A stretch of 47,907 nt of DNA from Psychrobacillus antarcticus (GCF_029533155.1 NZ_JAIZDB010000039.1:1-47907), one strand, 5' to 3'; counted from the stretch's first letter, positions 17,512 to 27,208 are shown. Notes: generated by a model not told the origin, from the letters alone. Numbers and translations are program-made.

Positions 17512-18585
17512 TTAGTTTCCACTCATTTTAAACTCTAAAAACAGCTCGTTATATTTACCGAGCATTTCTAGACCTAAATTTTTGTACACTTCTAGATGAT
17601 CCCTCGCTGCAACTGGAGGATAGAAACGCTCATCAGAAGTAACTTCCTCATCTAATAATTCTACTGCTGCGGCATTCGGAATTGAATATCCAACATAATC
17701 TGTATTTTGAGCAGCTACTTCTGCACCTAACATAAAGTTGATAAATTCATGTGCTCCTTCTACATTTGCTGCTGTTTTTGGAATAACCATATTATCAAAC
17801 CATAAATTAGATCCTTCTAGTGGAACTGCATAATCCAAGCTTTCATTTTCCCACATCATATCTGCTGCTTGTCCAGAGAATGTCACGGCTACTGCAGCTT
17901 CTTCGTTCACCATAAGCTGCGTTACTTCATCCCCAATAATTGCTTTTACATTTGGAGTTAGTTTTTTCAATTTAGCTGTTGCCTCTAGTAATTCTTTTTC
18001 ATCTGTAGAATTAAGAGAATATCCAAGACTATTCAGTCCCATACCAATGATTTCGCGAGCACCATCTACTAATAAAACTTTACCTTTTAAAGAAGGATCC
18101 CAAAGTGTTTCCCAACTTTCAAAAGTTTGTCCGTCTAAAAGGGAAGGATTGAACACAACGCCAACTGTTCCCCAGAAATAAGGAACGGAGTATTTATTTT
18201 TTGGGTCGAATGCTAAATCTAAAAAGTATGGATCGATATTACTTAAGTTCGGAATCTTTGAATGATCAATTTCAAGCAATAAATCATTTTCTTTCATTTT
18301 TTCGATTGCGTACTCGGAAGGTACCGCAATATCATAAGAAGTACCGCCTTGTTCAATCTTCGTCATCATTGCCTCATTGGAGTCAAATGTCTCATATACG
18401 ACACGATATCCTGACTCTTCCTCAAATTGAGTAATTAAATCTGGGTCAATATATTCTCCCCAGTTAAAGATAGTTACGGTATCACTACCCGCATTACCAG
18501 AGTTTTGACTTAAGTATTTGTTAATACCAAATAAAACGATACATACGGCAATGATCCCTATAGCTGTTCTTGTTATATCTTTCAT
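17512..18585 (-). CDS. potD: Spermidine/putrescine-binding protein PotD
   Basis: A 357-aa extracytoplasmic solute-binding protein. The mature part starts TVTIFNWGEYIDPDLITQFE, the classic PotD/PotF opening, and contains YDIAVPSEYAIEKM and WFDNMVIPKTA. The N-terminus has one hydrophobic helix (residues 8-24) but no canonical lipobox: the only cysteine there, in IIAVC, sits inside the helix and has Val where Gly/Ala/Ser is expected. It may be held by an uncleaved anchor instead of a lipid. The start overlaps the potC stop (ATGA), and it is the last gene of the operon. Confidence 0.93.
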   Translation of the reverse strand: MKDITRTAIGIIAVCIVLFGINKYLSQNSGNAGSDTVTIFNWGEYIDPDLITQFEEESGYRVVYETFDSNEAMMTKIEQGGTSYDIAVPSEYAIEKMKENDLLLEIDHSKIPNLSNIDPYFLDLAFDPKNKYSVPYFWGTVGVVFNPSLLDGQTFESWETLWDPSLKGKVLLVDGAREIIGMGLNSLGYSLNSTDEKELLEATAKLKKLTPNVKAIIGDEVTQLMVNEEAAVAVTFSGQAADMMWENESLDYAVPLEGSNLWFDNMVIPKTAANVEGAHEFINFMLGAEVAAQNTDYVGYSIPNAAAVELLDEEVTSDERFYPPVAARDHLEVYKNLGLEMLGKYNELFLEFKMSGN

Positions 18586-19385
18586 TTTCGAACCCCCATT
18601 CCGACAGGGTTTTTCCCACGTAGGCTAACAAAATAATAACCAACTACGAGAAGAAGTGTCACGATAAAGATGATTCCAGATAATGCATTAATAGTTAATG
18701 TAATACCAGTTCGTGCCATCGAGTAAATTTCGACTGAAAGTGTACTGAAACCATTACCTGTTACAAAAAATGTCACGGCAAAATCGTCTAATGAATATGT
18801 TAAGGCCATAAAAAATCCTGCGAAAATCCCAGGTTTAACAAAAGGGATAATAACGCGAGTCAAAATGTCTCTTCTAGTTGCTCCAAGGTCTGCTGCTGCA
18901 TCTATCAAAGTGCTATTCATATCTTGTAGCTTAGGTAATACCATTAATACGACAATTGGAATACTAAATGCAATATGTGATATTAGTACGGATGCAAAAC
19001 CAAGTTTTACACCAATAGCTGTAAATAGGATTAAGAAAGATGCCCCAATTACAACATCTGGACTTACGATTAAAACATTATTTAAGGAAAGGATAGACCT
19101 GCGTAGTGATTTATTTCGCATAAATACAATACCGATCGAACCGAACACACCAATGATAGTTGCTATTAAGGCAGAAAGTAAGGCAACGATTACTGTGTTT
19201 AAAAGAATCATGATCAAACGAGTGTCAGAGAACACAGCAGCGTAGTGCTCCAAAGTGAATGATTCAAAATTACTCATGTTTCCACCACTATTAAAAGAGT
19301 AAAAAATCAAATATAGGATGGGTGTATATAATACGATAAATACAAGGGCTAAATATAATTTAGCTGACTTACTTGTTTTTTCCAA
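18582..19385 (-). CDS. potC: Spermidine/putrescine permease PotC
   Basis: A 267-aa, six-helix permease with the binding-protein-dependent transport EAA loop DAAADLGATRRDILTRVIIP, which contacts the ATPase. I chose TTG at 19385 because AAGGGGG lies 9 nt upstream; a GTG at 19406 would extend the frame further into potB without a better ribosome site. It overlaps the end of potB by 17 bp and the start of potD by 4 bp. It forms the channel with PotB for polyamine import. Confidence 0.93.
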   Translation of the reverse strand: MEKTSKSAKLYLALVFIVLYTPILYLIFYSFNSGGNMSNFESFTLEHYAAVFSDTRLIMILLNTVIVALLSALIATIIGVFGSIGIVFMRNKSLRRSILSLNNVLIVSPDVVIGASFLILFTAIGVKLGFASVLISHIAFSIPIVVLMVLPKLQDMNSTLIDAAADLGATRRDILTRVIIPFVKPGIFAGFFMALTYSLDDFAVTFFVTGNGFSTLSVEIYSMARTGITLTINALSGIIFIVTLLLVVGYYFVSLRGKNPVGMGVRK

Positions 19386-20193
19386 TTGAAGTAGCCCCCT
19401 TATCACGTTGACCAGTAATGATCATAATTATTACCATAAATATGATTAAGAAAACGGCGATAGTAGATCCCATTCCCCAGTTTTGCGTAACCAAGAATTG
19501 CTGCTCAATAGCTGTACCTAAAGTAATCACTTTATTCCCAGCGATCAATCGTGTAATCATAAATAGCGAAAGGGAAGGAATGAATACAGCTTGAATCCCA
19601 GCTTTTACACCATTAATAGTTAACGGTAAAATAACCTTTGAAAATGTCGTCCAGCTTGATGCGCCTAAATCTCGGCTGGCATCTACTAGAGATGGATTTA
19701 ATTTATCCAAAGAGTTAAAAATAGGTAAAATCATGAATGGAATAAATATATAGACTGCTACAAAGACGAAACTAAAATCTGTGAATAAAATTTGTGTTTC
19801 CCCAATACCAAATACATTTAAAAATGCATTCACTGGACCATATAAACCGAAAATACCGATAAATGCATATGTTTTTAATAGTAAATTGATCCAAGAGGGA
19901 ATGATGATTAACAATAGCCATAATTGTTTATGTCTCGTTTTTGTAAGCAAATAGGCTGTCGGATATGCAATAACCAATGTGAAAAATGTTATTAGAAAAG
20001 CATACCAAAAAGAACTAAGTGTTAGCTTTAAGTAAACTGAAGTAAAAAAGTTAAAATAATTGTCTAAAGTGAAATTCCCGCTTAAATCGAAAAAAGAATA
20101 ATAGGCAATCAACCCAATTGGAGCAATAACAAATAGTATAATCCACACATAATATGGTATTAAGTAAAAAGTTTTTGTGTTTTTAGTTTGCAT
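19369..20193 (-). CDS. potB: Spermidine/putrescine permease PotB
   Basis: A 274-aa permease with six helices and the EAA loop [20 protein letters not shown]. The ATG at 20193 ([17 protein letters not shown]) is preferred: GGAGAAG lies just upstream, and it overlaps potA by 11 bp. A longer frame begins at 20247 but has no ribosome site and would overlap potA by 65 bp. It acts with PotC and PotA in polyamine uptake. Confidence 0.93.
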   Translation of the reverse strand: MQTKNTKTFYLIPYYVWIILFVIAPIGLIAYYSFFDLSGNFTLDNYFNFFTSVYLKLTLSSFWYAFLITFFTLVIAYPTAYLLTKTRHKQLWLLLIIIPSWINLLLKTYAFIGIFGLYGPVNAFLNVFGIGETQILFTDFSFVFVAVYIFIPFMILPIFNSLDKLNPSLVDASRDLGASSWTTFSKVILPLTINGVKAGIQAVFIPSLSLFMITRLIAGNKVITLGTAIEQQFLVTQNWGMGSTIAVFLIIFMVIIMIITGQRDKGATSIGKNK

Positions 20194-21289
20194 ATGCGTC
20201 TTCTCCATAAGATTCGAGACGTTTATCAAATTCTTCTTCTGTTTCATTTAAACGCATAACGTGAATAGCCTCCGGATCAAAATCTAAACCAATAAACTCT
20301 CCAACGTCTGCTTTTTTCGTAGAATGTACAAGCCACTCATTGCCTTCGTCATCGTAAGTAGAAAGCTCATAATGAACTCCTCTGAATAATTGCGTATCTA
20401 CTTTTACCTTCATTTTCCCTTTTTCTACAGCTGTAATTTCTAAGTCCTCAGGACGAATGACGATATCTATTTTTTCATTTGGATTAAGTCCTTTGTCCAC
20501 ACATTCAAACTCTTTTCCGCCAATTTTCACGCGGAAATCAGCGACCATTATGCCTGAAACAATATTTGACTCTCCGATAAAGTCAGCTACATAGCGATTA
20601 ATCGGCTCATCGTATATATCCATTGGTGTACCACTTTGTTCAATTTCACCCTCATTTAAAACGAAGATTTCATCAGACATTGCTAGTGCTTCTTCTTGGT
20701 CATGTGTTACAAAAATAAATGTTTTGCCTAGTCTCTGCTGAAGTTCACGAAGCTCATATTGCATTTCTGAACGTAACTTTAAATCTAATGCAGATAGAGG
20801 CTCATCCAATAGAATAATCTCTGGATCATTTACAATTGCACGTGCGATTGCTACACGTTGTTTTTGTCCACCTGACATTTCAGCAATTTCTCTATTTTCG
20901 TAGCCTACTAAGTTTACAAATTTCAATGCTTCTATTACTTTTTGCTCTATTACTTTTTTGCCAAGCTTTTTAATTCGAAGACCGAATGCTACATTTTCAA
21001 ATACATTTAAATGTGGAAACAGAGCATAGTCCTGAAATACTGTATTTACTTGTCGTTCATTGGCAGGTACGTTATTGATTAGTTTGCCATTAAAATATAT
21101 GCTGCCACTTGTAGGCTGCATAAAACCTGCGATTAATCGTAAAATAGTTGTTTTTCCGCAACCCGAAGGCCCAAGTAATGTATAAAACTTCCCTCGCTCT
21201 AATTCTAAGTTAATTTTATTTAATACGGTCGTTTCTGCGTCATAAGATTTTGAAACATTCTCAAAACGAATAATAATATTATCAGACAT
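20183..21289 (-). CDS. potA: Spermidine/putrescine ABC ATPase PotA
   Basis: A 368-aa ATPase with Walker [10 protein letters not shown] (about residues 39-47), signature MSGGQKQR, Walker [13 protein letters not shown] and switch [10 protein letters not shown]. The C-terminal 130 residues form the OB-like regulatory domain (VIRPEDLEI). The length fits PotA. It begins 29 bp after the regulator gene with no terminator between them, so regulator and transporter probably share a transcript. Confidence 0.95.
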   Translation of the reverse strand: MSDNIIIRFENVSKSYDAETTVLNKINLELERGKFYTLLGPSGCGKTTILRLIAGFMQPTSGSIYFNGKLINNVPANERQVNTVFQDYALFPHLNVFENVAFGLRIKKLGKKVIEQKVIEALKFVNLVGYENREIAEMSGGQKQRVAIARAIVNDPEIILLDEPLSALDLKLRSEMQYELRELQQRLGKTFIFVTHDQEEALAMSDEIFVLNEGEIEQSGTPMDIYDEPINRYVADFIGESNIVSGIMVADFRVKIGGKEFECVDKGLNPNEKIDIVIRPEDLEITAVEKGKMKVKVDTQLFRGVHYELSTYDDEGNEWLVHSTKKADVGEFIGLDFDPEAIHVMRLNETEEEFDKRLESYGEDAYAN

Positions 21290-21318
21290 AATATACCTCC
21301 ATTGTTATATTTTAATGC

Positions 21319-21861
21319 TTACAAATAAGAATTAGTCACGACGTAAATGACCTTTGCAATTTCTGCTGCTGCATTTTGTAGAAGATGATGATCAAAAGCT
21401 TCAAAATAAAGGGATTCACCGGCAGTTGCAACATAAGTTTGCTTCCCTAAAGTGAGGGTCACTTTTCCTTGAAGCACATATATGAAAGTCTCGGAAAGAG
21501 AAGGCTCGAACTGTTTAAATTGTCCCCCAATATCGAGTGAAATGATCACTGGTTCCATTTCATTTTCATTGGATTCTGAAATTAGCCAGTGGAGCTTGTA
21601 CTTTTTTTCTTCATCCATAAAAACTTTCTGTTCTTCTTGAGAGAAAACAACTTTCGTGCGAGATTGCTCATCATCAAAAAAATCCTTTGGCTTGGAGCCG
21701 AGAACATTGAGAATCGAAAATAGTGTTTCAATAGAAGGGGAGTTTATATCTCTTTCTAATTGAGAGATAAATCCCTTGCTTAAGTCTGTTCTTTCGCCTA
21801 ATTCTTCTTGAGTAAGACCTTTTTCTAAGCGTAACCTTTTTATTTTTTTTCCAATTTGCAT
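21319..21861 (-). CDS. XRE-cupin regulator of the pot operon
   Basis: A 180-aa regulator. Residues 4-58 are a helix-turn-helix of the XRE class (LRLEKGLTQEELGERTDLSK then GFISQLERD). Residues 105-178 are a cupin barrel (FEPSLSETFIYVLQGKVTLT then LGKQTYVATAGESLYFEA), probably the sensor for a small ligand such as a polyamine. This layout matches PuuR-type regulators found first in pot operons. The ATG at 21861 has AAAGGAGC 8 nt upstream; a longer TTG frame from 21906 lacks one. Two operator-like repeats lie just upstream. Confidence 0.9.
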   Translation of the reverse strand: MQIGKKIKRLRLEKGLTQEELGERTDLSKGFISQLERDINSPSIETLFSILNVLGSKPKDFFDDEQSRTKVVFSQEEQKVFMDEEKKYKLHWLISESNENEMEPVIISLDIGGQFKQFEPSLSETFIYVLQGKVTLTLGKQTYVATAGESLYFEAFDHHLLQNAAAEIAKVIYVVTNSYL

Positions 21862-21904
21862 ATTTTGTAGCTCCTTTGGAAATAAAACAGCATATTTTTC
21901 AAGC

Positions 21905-21946
21905 AAAGTTTATTTTAACACAACTTAAAGTTTACTTTAACAACTT
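21905..21946 (-). promoter_or_regulatory. Duplicated operator-like sequence of the pot regulator
   Basis: Two adjacent direct repeats, AAAGTTTATTTTAACACAACTT (21905-21926) and AAAGTTTACTTTAACAACTT (21927-21946), differ by a 2-nt gap and one substitution. Each is framed by AAGTT and AACTT. They lie in the promoter region of the regulator-pot operon and are the obvious candidate for autoregulation by the XRE-cupin protein. Confidence 0.6.
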
Positions 21947-22045
21947 ATTTGATAAAATTCAAAATTTTTTTAGACAGTCGAATATACGTAATTTTGGTAG
22001 AGCGCATATACTAATGAATGCTGAAAGAAAGAAGGGATATAGGTA

Positions 22046-22492
22046 GTGAAGTTACGTACTCAAATACCACCATTTCCAACGGACTCCAATTGGATAAATG
22101 GACATATAAATAATGAAAAATTAATAGGGGAAAAGCCAGTTCTCGTTTACTTTTGGTCAGTAAGCTGTCCATTATGTGGAGGAGCATATAATTACATCAA
22201 ACAGTGGAAAGAAAAATATGGAAAAAACTTTTCTCGTATAGGCATTCATATGCCAAGATCTAAAGCAGACATAAATGAGAAGCTTATTCATGATGCAATT
22301 CAAAAGGAAAGGATGGAAGACTCTATTTATTTAGACCATGAATTATTCGTGACAACTCAATTTCAAAATCGAGTGGTTCCTTCTTTTTATTTGTTTGATA
22401 AAAAGGGATTATTACGTCATATACAATCGGGAGAAAAAGGAATGATGATGCTTGAAAAAAGACTACTTATGCTGATAAATGAAAACAAATAA
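22046..22492 (+). CDS. ykuV: Thiol-disulfide oxidoreductase YkuV-like
   Basis: A 148-aa thioredoxin-fold protein. The active site is VSCPLCGG with C41 and C44; the cis-proline loop is NRVVPSFYLFDKKG. The opening MKLRTQIPPFPTDSNWINGH, the HMPRSKADI segment and the length all match B. subtilis YkuV, a cytosolic thioredoxin-like reductase; there is no signal peptide. The start is GTG at 22046 with GAAGGGA 9 nt upstream. It stands alone, divergent from the pot regulator and 76 bp before ktrC. Confidence 0.88.
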   Translation: MKLRTQIPPFPTDSNWINGHINNEKLIGEKPVLVYFWSVSCPLCGGAYNYIKQWKEKYGKNFSRIGIHMPRSKADINEKLIHDAIQKERMEDSIYLDHELFVTTQFQNRVVPSFYLFDKKGLLRHIQSGEKGMMMLEKRLLMLINENK

Positions 22493-22568
22493 TATCTAAA
22501 TGGTCTGGTGACTATATACAGAATGGATGTGGTAAACTTAATCTATTAGATATGTAGGGGGCATTAAA

Positions 22569-23228
22569 ATGCACAAGGAATTTGTTGTAATTGGTTTAGG
22601 GAGATTCGGCGGTAGTATTGTTAGAGAGCTTATTGACAAAGGTGCGGATGTTATGGCAATTGATATATCATCTGAGCGAGTGGATGAGTTTGCCGCTATC
22701 GCAACGCAAGCAGTAGTTGCTGATACAACAGATGAAGCTGTGCTGAAATCACTAGGTATTCGAAATTTTGAACATGTGATTGTTGCTATTGGAGATAATA
22801 TTCAATCGAGTATTTTGACAACCTTAATGCTAAAAGAGATTGGTGTTAAAAAAATCACTGTGAAAGCACAAAATGACTACCATGAAAAAGTACTAAGAAA
22901 GATCGGAGCAGATCAGGTTGTACATCCTGAACGAGATATGGGTATCCGAATCGCTAACAATATTTTATCCAATAATGTATTAGACTACCTTGAGCTGTCA
23001 GATGAACATTCTATTATGGAAATAAGGGTGAATGAGAAGATAGCAAGTAAATCGCTTATTGACTTAGATATCCGAGCACAATATGGCATCAATATTGTAG
23101 CAGTCAAACGTGGCAATAATATCATTGTTTCTCCACCAGCGGATGAAAAACTAGTATTTAATGATGTTCTAATTATAATTGGAGCAGATGTGGATATTAT
23201 TCGTTTTGAAAAGAAAGTATTATCGTAA
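22569..23228 (+). CDS. ktrC: K+ uptake regulatory subunit KtrC (RCK)
   Basis: A 219-aa cytosolic gating ring subunit of a Ktr potassium channel. The N-terminal Rossmann RCK_N domain has GLGRFGGSIVRELIDKG (dinucleotide-binding GxGxxG at 9-14) and AIDISSERVDEF. The C-terminal RCK_C domain (about 135-219) is the part that binds c-di-AMP in the family. No ktrB/D membrane gene is adjacent, as in B. subtilis, where ktrC (ykqB) lies next to rnjA. It converges on rnjA and the two share a bidirectional terminator. Confidence 0.93.
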   Translation: MHKEFVVIGLGRFGGSIVRELIDKGADVMAIDISSERVDEFAAIATQAVVADTTDEAVLKSLGIRNFEHVIVAIGDNIQSSILTTLMLKEIGVKKITVKAQNDYHEKVLRKIGADQVVHPERDMGIRIANNILSNNVLDYLELSDEHSIMEIRVNEKIASKSLIDLDIRAQYGINIVAVKRGNNIIVSPPADEKLVFNDVLIIIGADVDIIRFEKKVLS

Positions 23229-23265
23229 CTACTTTATATTGTTCAATAGAATTAATTTGAAAAAG

Positions 23266-23305
23266 AAATACCCTTCAACTCAGGTGAGAGTGGAAGGGTA
23301 TTTTT
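23266..23305. terminator. Bidirectional terminator between ktrC and rnjA
   Basis: AAATACCCTTC and GAAGGGTATTT form an 11-bp stem with T-rich runs on both strands, between convergent genes. Confidence 0.85.
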
Positions 23306-23316
23306 GGGTTATTTAT

Positions 23317-24984
23317 TTACACTTCCATAATGATTGGAAGTATCATTGGACGTCGTTTCGTCTTTTCATATAAATATGGACTTAGAACATCTGTAATCTC
23401 ATTTTTCAATTCGGACCAATCTGTGTCAGTACCTTGAATCGTGTACCGTAAATGCTTGTTCAACATTTGTTGGGCCTCATTAATCATTGTTCCTGATTCG
23501 CGCATATAGACGAATCCACGAGAAATAATATCAGGACCTGATACAATTTTTTTCTTCTCCATATCAGCACTTACAACAACAATAACTAAACCTTCTTCTG
23601 ACAACACACGGCGATCACGAAGAACAATATTACCGACATCTCCGATTCCACTTCCGTCAATATAAATATCACCTGAAGGGATTCGACCAGCAATATGTGC
23701 TTCATTGGCACTTAACGCAAGTACTTCTCCGTTTTCCATAATAAATGTATTATTTGGATCTACATCACAGTCGACGGCTAACTCTGTATGAATTTTTAAC
23801 ATACGGTATTCTCCGTGAATAGGCATAAAGAATTTTGGCTTCATAAGGCGAAGCATAAGTTTATTCTCTTCTTGTGAACCATGACCAGAAGTATGGATAT
23901 TATTTAATGAACCGTGGATTACTTCTGCTCCAGCACGGAATAGAAGGTTAATCGTACGATTGACGCTTGCTCTATTTCCAGGAATAGGAGAAGAAGAAAA
24001 TACGACAGTATCTCCAGGTTGAATTTGAATTTGTCGGTGTGTACCGTTGGCAATTCGTGATAATGCTGCCATTGGTTCCCCTTGACTACCTGTACAAAGG
24101 ATAAGTACTTCATTTGCTGGTAATCGATTCAATGCACTTGTATCCACAAACGTTTCTTTTGGAGCAGTAATATAGCCAAGTTCACGACCGATTGTCATAG
24201 CATTATCCATGCTTCGACCAAATACAGCAATTTTACGACCATGAAGAACAGCTGCATCGGTTACTTGTTGAAGTCTATGAATATTAGATGCAAAAGTAGC
24301 GAAAATAATACGACCGTCAACTTTACGGAAAATAGTATCCATGCTTTCTCCAACCTTACGCTCAGACATAGTAAAGTTAGGAATTTCGGCATTTGTACTA
24401 TCAGATAATAAGCAGAGAACTCCATCTTTACCGATCTCTGCCATCTTCGTTAAGTTAGCTGGTTCACCCACAGGGGTAAAGTCAAACTTAAAATCGCCTG
24501 TATGTACAATATTACCTGGTGGTGTTTTTACAACAATTCCAAAAGCATCTGGAATACTATGAGTTGTACGATAGAAACTTACAGAAGTTTTTCTGAATTT
24601 TATAATATCTTCCTCTTGAATAACGATCATTTTTGTTTGACGTAGTAAGCCATGCTCTTCTAATTTATTTCGCAATAAACCAAGTGCAAGCTTTCCACCG
24701 TAAACCGGTACATTTATTTGTTTTAATAGATAAGGAATACCACCGATATGATCTTCATGACCATGAGTGATAAATAAACCTTTAATCTTGTCCACATTTT
24801 TTACTAAATAAGTGTAATCCGGAATTACATAATCTATACCGAGTAAGTCATCCTCTGGAAACTTAATACCAGCATCAATTAAAATAATTTCATCTTGGAA
24901 TTGAACGCCATATGTGTTTTTGCCGATTTCGCCTAGTCCGCCGAGGGCGAAAACTGCAGTTTGGTCATTTTTTACAAATTTCAT
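23317..24984 (-). CDS. rnjA: Ribonuclease J1
   Basis: A 555-aa beta-CASP metallo-beta-lactamase nuclease with both endo- and 5' exonuclease activity, central to mRNA decay and 16S rRNA maturation in Firmicutes. The zinc motif is [10 protein letters not shown] (H74, H76, D78, H79). Later metal ligands appear in VHTGDFKFD and [10 protein letters not shown], and the beta-CASP histidine in [13 protein letters not shown]. The length matches B. subtilis RNase J1. It follows rpoY by 3 bp and is co-transcribed with it. Confidence 0.97.
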   Translation of the reverse strand: MKFVKNDQTAVFALGGLGEIGKNTYGVQFQDEIILIDAGIKFPEDDLLGIDYVIPDYTYLVKNVDKIKGLFITHGHEDHIGGIPYLLKQINVPVYGGKLALGLLRNKLEEHGLLRQTKMIVIQEEDIIKFRKTSVSFYRTTHSIPDAFGIVVKTPPGNIVHTGDFKFDFTPVGEPANLTKMAEIGKDGVLCLLSDSTNAEIPNFTMSERKVGESMDTIFRKVDGRIIFATFASNIHRLQQVTDAAVLHGRKIAVFGRSMDNAMTIGRELGYITAPKETFVDTSALNRLPANEVLILCTGSQGEPMAALSRIANGTHRQIQIQPGDTVVFSSSPIPGNRASVNRTINLLFRAGAEVIHGSLNNIHTSGHGSQEENKLMLRLMKPKFFMPIHGEYRMLKIHTELAVDCDVDPNNTFIMENGEVLALSANEAHIAGRIPSGDIYIDGSGIGDVGNIVLRDRRVLSEEGLVIVVVSADMEKKKIVSGPDIISRGFVYMRESGTMINEAQQMLNKHLRYTIQGTDTDWSELKNEITDVLSPYLYEKTKRRPMILPIIMEV

Positions 24985-24987
24985 CTG

Positions 24988-25197
24988 TTAAATCTTCTCT
25001 ACTTTATAATTCTCGCTTGCTTGTTCATAATCTAAATGATTACCTTCAAGCAGCTGAATTAATTCGATATTGTATTTGCGGTCTATTAAAAGCGCTCGAA
25101 CTTCGCGCTCATTCTCAGCCTCTACATATAAAACTTGTGTGTTTTCGCGAACTGGTACTTCTAGTGCATTCTCCTGGTAATAAACTTTAAAAATCAT
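24988..25197 (-). CDS. rpoY: RNA polymerase epsilon subunit RpoY
   Basis: A 69-aa protein starting [20 protein letters not shown], the same length as B. subtilis RpoY (YkzG), a small subunit that binds RNA polymerase and remodels it. The ATG at 25197 follows AAAAGGAGAG; an earlier in-frame ATG at 25233 is ignored because it would add residues absent from the family. It is paired with rnjA as in other Bacillales. Confidence 0.93.
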   Translation of the reverse strand: MIFKVYYQENALEVPVRENTQVLYVEAENEREVRALLIDRKYNIELIQLLEGNHLDYEQASENYKVEKI

Positions 25198-25271
25198 TTT
25201 ATACTCTCCTTTTTCACGTTCAAAATAAATCAATTCTCTTTATATTATCATGACACTTATTTAAAATAAAG

Positions 25272-25295
25272 AAAAGCCCTCCATTTTAAGAGGGC
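25272..25295 (-). terminator. Terminator of the cationic peptide gene
   Basis: On the minus strand GCCCTC and GAGGGC form the stem, closed by TTTTCTTTATTTT, 9 bp after the peptide stop codon. Confidence 0.75.
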
Positions 25296-25304
25296 AAAAG
25301 TATT

Positions 25305-25376
25305 TCAGGCGACAGTTTTGTTTCTAAGCATTCCACCGAGCCGTCTCAACAATTTCCTTTTCAGGCGTTTCAACAT
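25305..25376 (-). CDS. 23-aa strongly cationic small peptide
   Basis: A 23-codon frame starting MLKRLKRKLLRRLGGM. Nine of its residues are Lys or Arg and none is acidic; leucines alternate with basic residues as in an amphipathic helix. The support for it being a gene is contextual: a promoter (TTTACA, 17 nt, TATAAT), a near-perfect ribosome site AAGGAGTGA 9 nt before the ATG, and an intrinsic terminator right after the stop. All three lie within 160 bp. I do not recognise a family. It might be a nucleic-acid- or ribosome-binding peptide, a membrane-active peptide or a toxin; nothing in the sequence decides. It lies between rpoY (same strand) and ykrA (divergent). Confidence 0.65.
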   Translation of the reverse strand: MLKRLKRKLLRRLGGMLRNKTVA

Positions 25377-25398
25377 GGCTATTCACTCCTTATAGAGT

Positions 25399-25427
25399 AT
25401 TATATACGATAGAGAGAAATGTGTAAA
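25399..25427 (-). promoter_or_regulatory. Promoter of the cationic peptide gene
   Basis: On the minus strand TTTACA (25427-25422), a 17-nt spacer and TATAAT (25404-25399). Transcription would begin near 25392, leaving the ribosome site almost at the 5' end. Confidence 0.7.
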
Positions 25428-25478
25428 GGATTAAGACAGAAAAGTCAAATAATTTATATCGTAGAATGGAGAATTTTT

Positions 25479-26252
25479 ATGAAAAACAAAATTTTATTTT
25501 TTGATATTGATGGAACAATCTTAGATAACGATAAAAATATTCCAGATGGGGTAGAAGACTCGCTCCAAAAAGCTAGAGATAACGGACATGAAATTGTCAT
25601 TTCCACTGGACGCTCTCCTTTTACTGCTCAATCTGTATTAGATCGATTAAAAATAGATTCCTTCATTTGCTATAATGGGCAAATTGTACAGTTTCAAGGA
25701 AAAATACTGCATAAGGGAATTCTTGCGAAGGAAGAGTTGAAAAATTTAACGAATTTTGCAAATGAAAGAAAGCAACCATTAGTTTATATGGATAGTGATG
25801 AGATGGTTTCTAATTTCCCGGATCACCAAGATATATTTGATAGCATTTCTACATTGAAAATAAAATTTCCACGTTTCGCAGAAGATTTCTTTTTAACGAA
25901 TGATATTCATCAAGCGCTAATCTTTTGCAGCTTGGAAGAGCAAAAAGAATATGAACAAGCTTTTCCAAATTTGAAATTCGTCCGTTGGCATCGTGCTTCC
26001 TGTGATGTCCTTCCAAAAGGTATTTCAAAAGCTAATGGGATGGATCTATTGCTGAAGCATATTGGAAGAGGACCCGAAGATGCGATTGCTTTTGGAGACG
26101 GTTTAAATGACATAGAGATGCTTCAATTCGCCGGGACAAGTGTCGCTATGGGGAACTGTGTCGAAGAGTTAAAAGAACACGCTACCTTTGTTACAAATCA
26201 TGTATCAGAAAGCGGATTAACCAACGCAATGAAAAAATTAAGTTTAATCTAA
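25479..26252 (+). CDS. ykrA: HAD-superfamily (Cof-type) phosphatase YkrA
   Basis: A 257-aa phosphatase, equal in length to B. subtilis YkrA at the same place. HAD motif I is FFDIDGTILDND with nucleophile D9; motif II is ISTGRSPF; motifs III and IV are in PKGISKANGM and FGDGLNDIEML. The C2-type cap between them puts it in the Cof family, which acts on sugar phosphates and related metabolites. The ATG at 25479 follows TGGAG; an upstream in-frame ATG at 25419 is not supported. It is followed 13 bp later by the PfkB kinase and likely shares its transcript. Confidence 0.92.
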   Translation: MKNKILFFDIDGTILDNDKNIPDGVEDSLQKARDNGHEIVISTGRSPFTAQSVLDRLKIDSFICYNGQIVQFQGKILHKGILAKEELKNLTNFANERKQPLVYMDSDEMVSNFPDHQDIFDSISTLKIKFPRFAEDFFLTNDIHQALIFCSLEEQKEYEQAFPNLKFVRWHRASCDVLPKGISKANGMDLLLKHIGRGPEDAIAFGDGLNDIEMLQFAGTSVAMGNCVEELKEHATFVTNHVSESGLTNAMKKLSLI

Positions 26253-26265
26253 AGGAGTTTACTAG

Positions 26266-27195
26266 ATGTCCAAAAAGTTTGTCCTTATTTATGGGGATGC
26301 ATTTGTCGATTATATCGCGGAGGATCAGAGCAATAGTCGTTTTTCAAAATATTTAGGTGGGGCTACCGTTAATGTAGCTGCTGGTGTTGCTCGTCTAGGA
26401 GCGGCATCCTCGTTTATAACTGTAACTGGAGAAAATGAAACCTCTGAATTTGTTAGAAATGAATTAATTGCCGAAGGAGTAAATTTATCCTTTTCACAAA
26501 TAATGACTGAAAAAGAGGTGAGCGGTGTTTATGTACATCTTTTGGCAAACAATGAACGTCATTTCGAACGTTATGTAGATGCGACACCAGACATCCAAGT
26601 AGACTTTTCCTCTATTAATAGTGATGCTATTCTTCAGACCTCTGTATTTCATTTTTGTTCTGGAACTCTCTTTCATCCTACTGCTCTTGCTACTACTAGA
26701 AAATTGGTACAAAATATGAAAAAGTCGAATGTCCTAATATCCTTTGATGCTAATATCAGACCGTTACGTTGGAAAAGTGAAGAAACTTGCAGAGAAACGA
26801 TCTCTTCCTTTTTTGAGTTTGTCGATATATTGAAGCTTACCGAGGAAGAGTTATTCTTTTTAACGAAAAAGACGACTATAGAAGATGGAATCGCTCAATT
26901 ACAGCAGTACAATATCGAGGCATTACTTATTACAATCGGTGCTGAAGGTACTCATGCAGTGATTAATGGGGAGGAGGTACATGTTCCTGTAGAAAAAGTA
27001 ACGCCAATTGATACAACTGGAGCAGGTGATGCTTTTGTCGCAGGTATTCTTTCTAAAATTTATTTGGAGGGTCAACCAACGTCTAAAGAAGCATGGACTC
27101 GTTATATCGCTTTTGGCAATAAACTAGGTGCTATATGCGCAACTAAGCCAGGCGCGTTATCTGCCATGCCACGACTAATAGATTTAAAACAATAA
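26266..27195 (+). CDS. PfkB-family carbohydrate kinase
   Basis: A 309-aa ribokinase-fold sugar kinase. The N-terminal signature is YLGGATVNVAAGVARLG; the C-terminal signature DTTGAGDAFVAGIL contains the catalytic Asp and the anion hole. The length and DANIRPLRW segment resemble fructokinases, but the sugar is not determined. AAAGGAG precedes the ATG. It lies directly behind ykrA, where B. subtilis has def, so it is an insertion in the local gene order. A sugar kinase beside a HAD phosphatase could balance a phosphosugar pool; this is inference. Confidence 0.9.
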   Translation: MSKKFVLIYGDAFVDYIAEDQSNSRFSKYLGGATVNVAAGVARLGAASSFITVTGENETSEFVRNELIAEGVNLSFSQIMTEKEVSGVYVHLLANNERHFERYVDATPDIQVDFSSINSDAILQTSVFHFCSGTLFHPTALATTRKLVQNMKKSNVLISFDANIRPLRWKSEETCRETISSFFEFVDILKLTEEELFFLTKKTTIEDGIAQLQQYNIEALLITIGAEGTHAVINGEEVHVPVEKVTPIDTTGAGDAFVAGILSKIYLEGQPTSKEAWTRYIAFGNKLGAICATKPGALSAMPRLIDLKQ

Positions 27196-27208
27196 GGAAT
27201 TTAGCACG

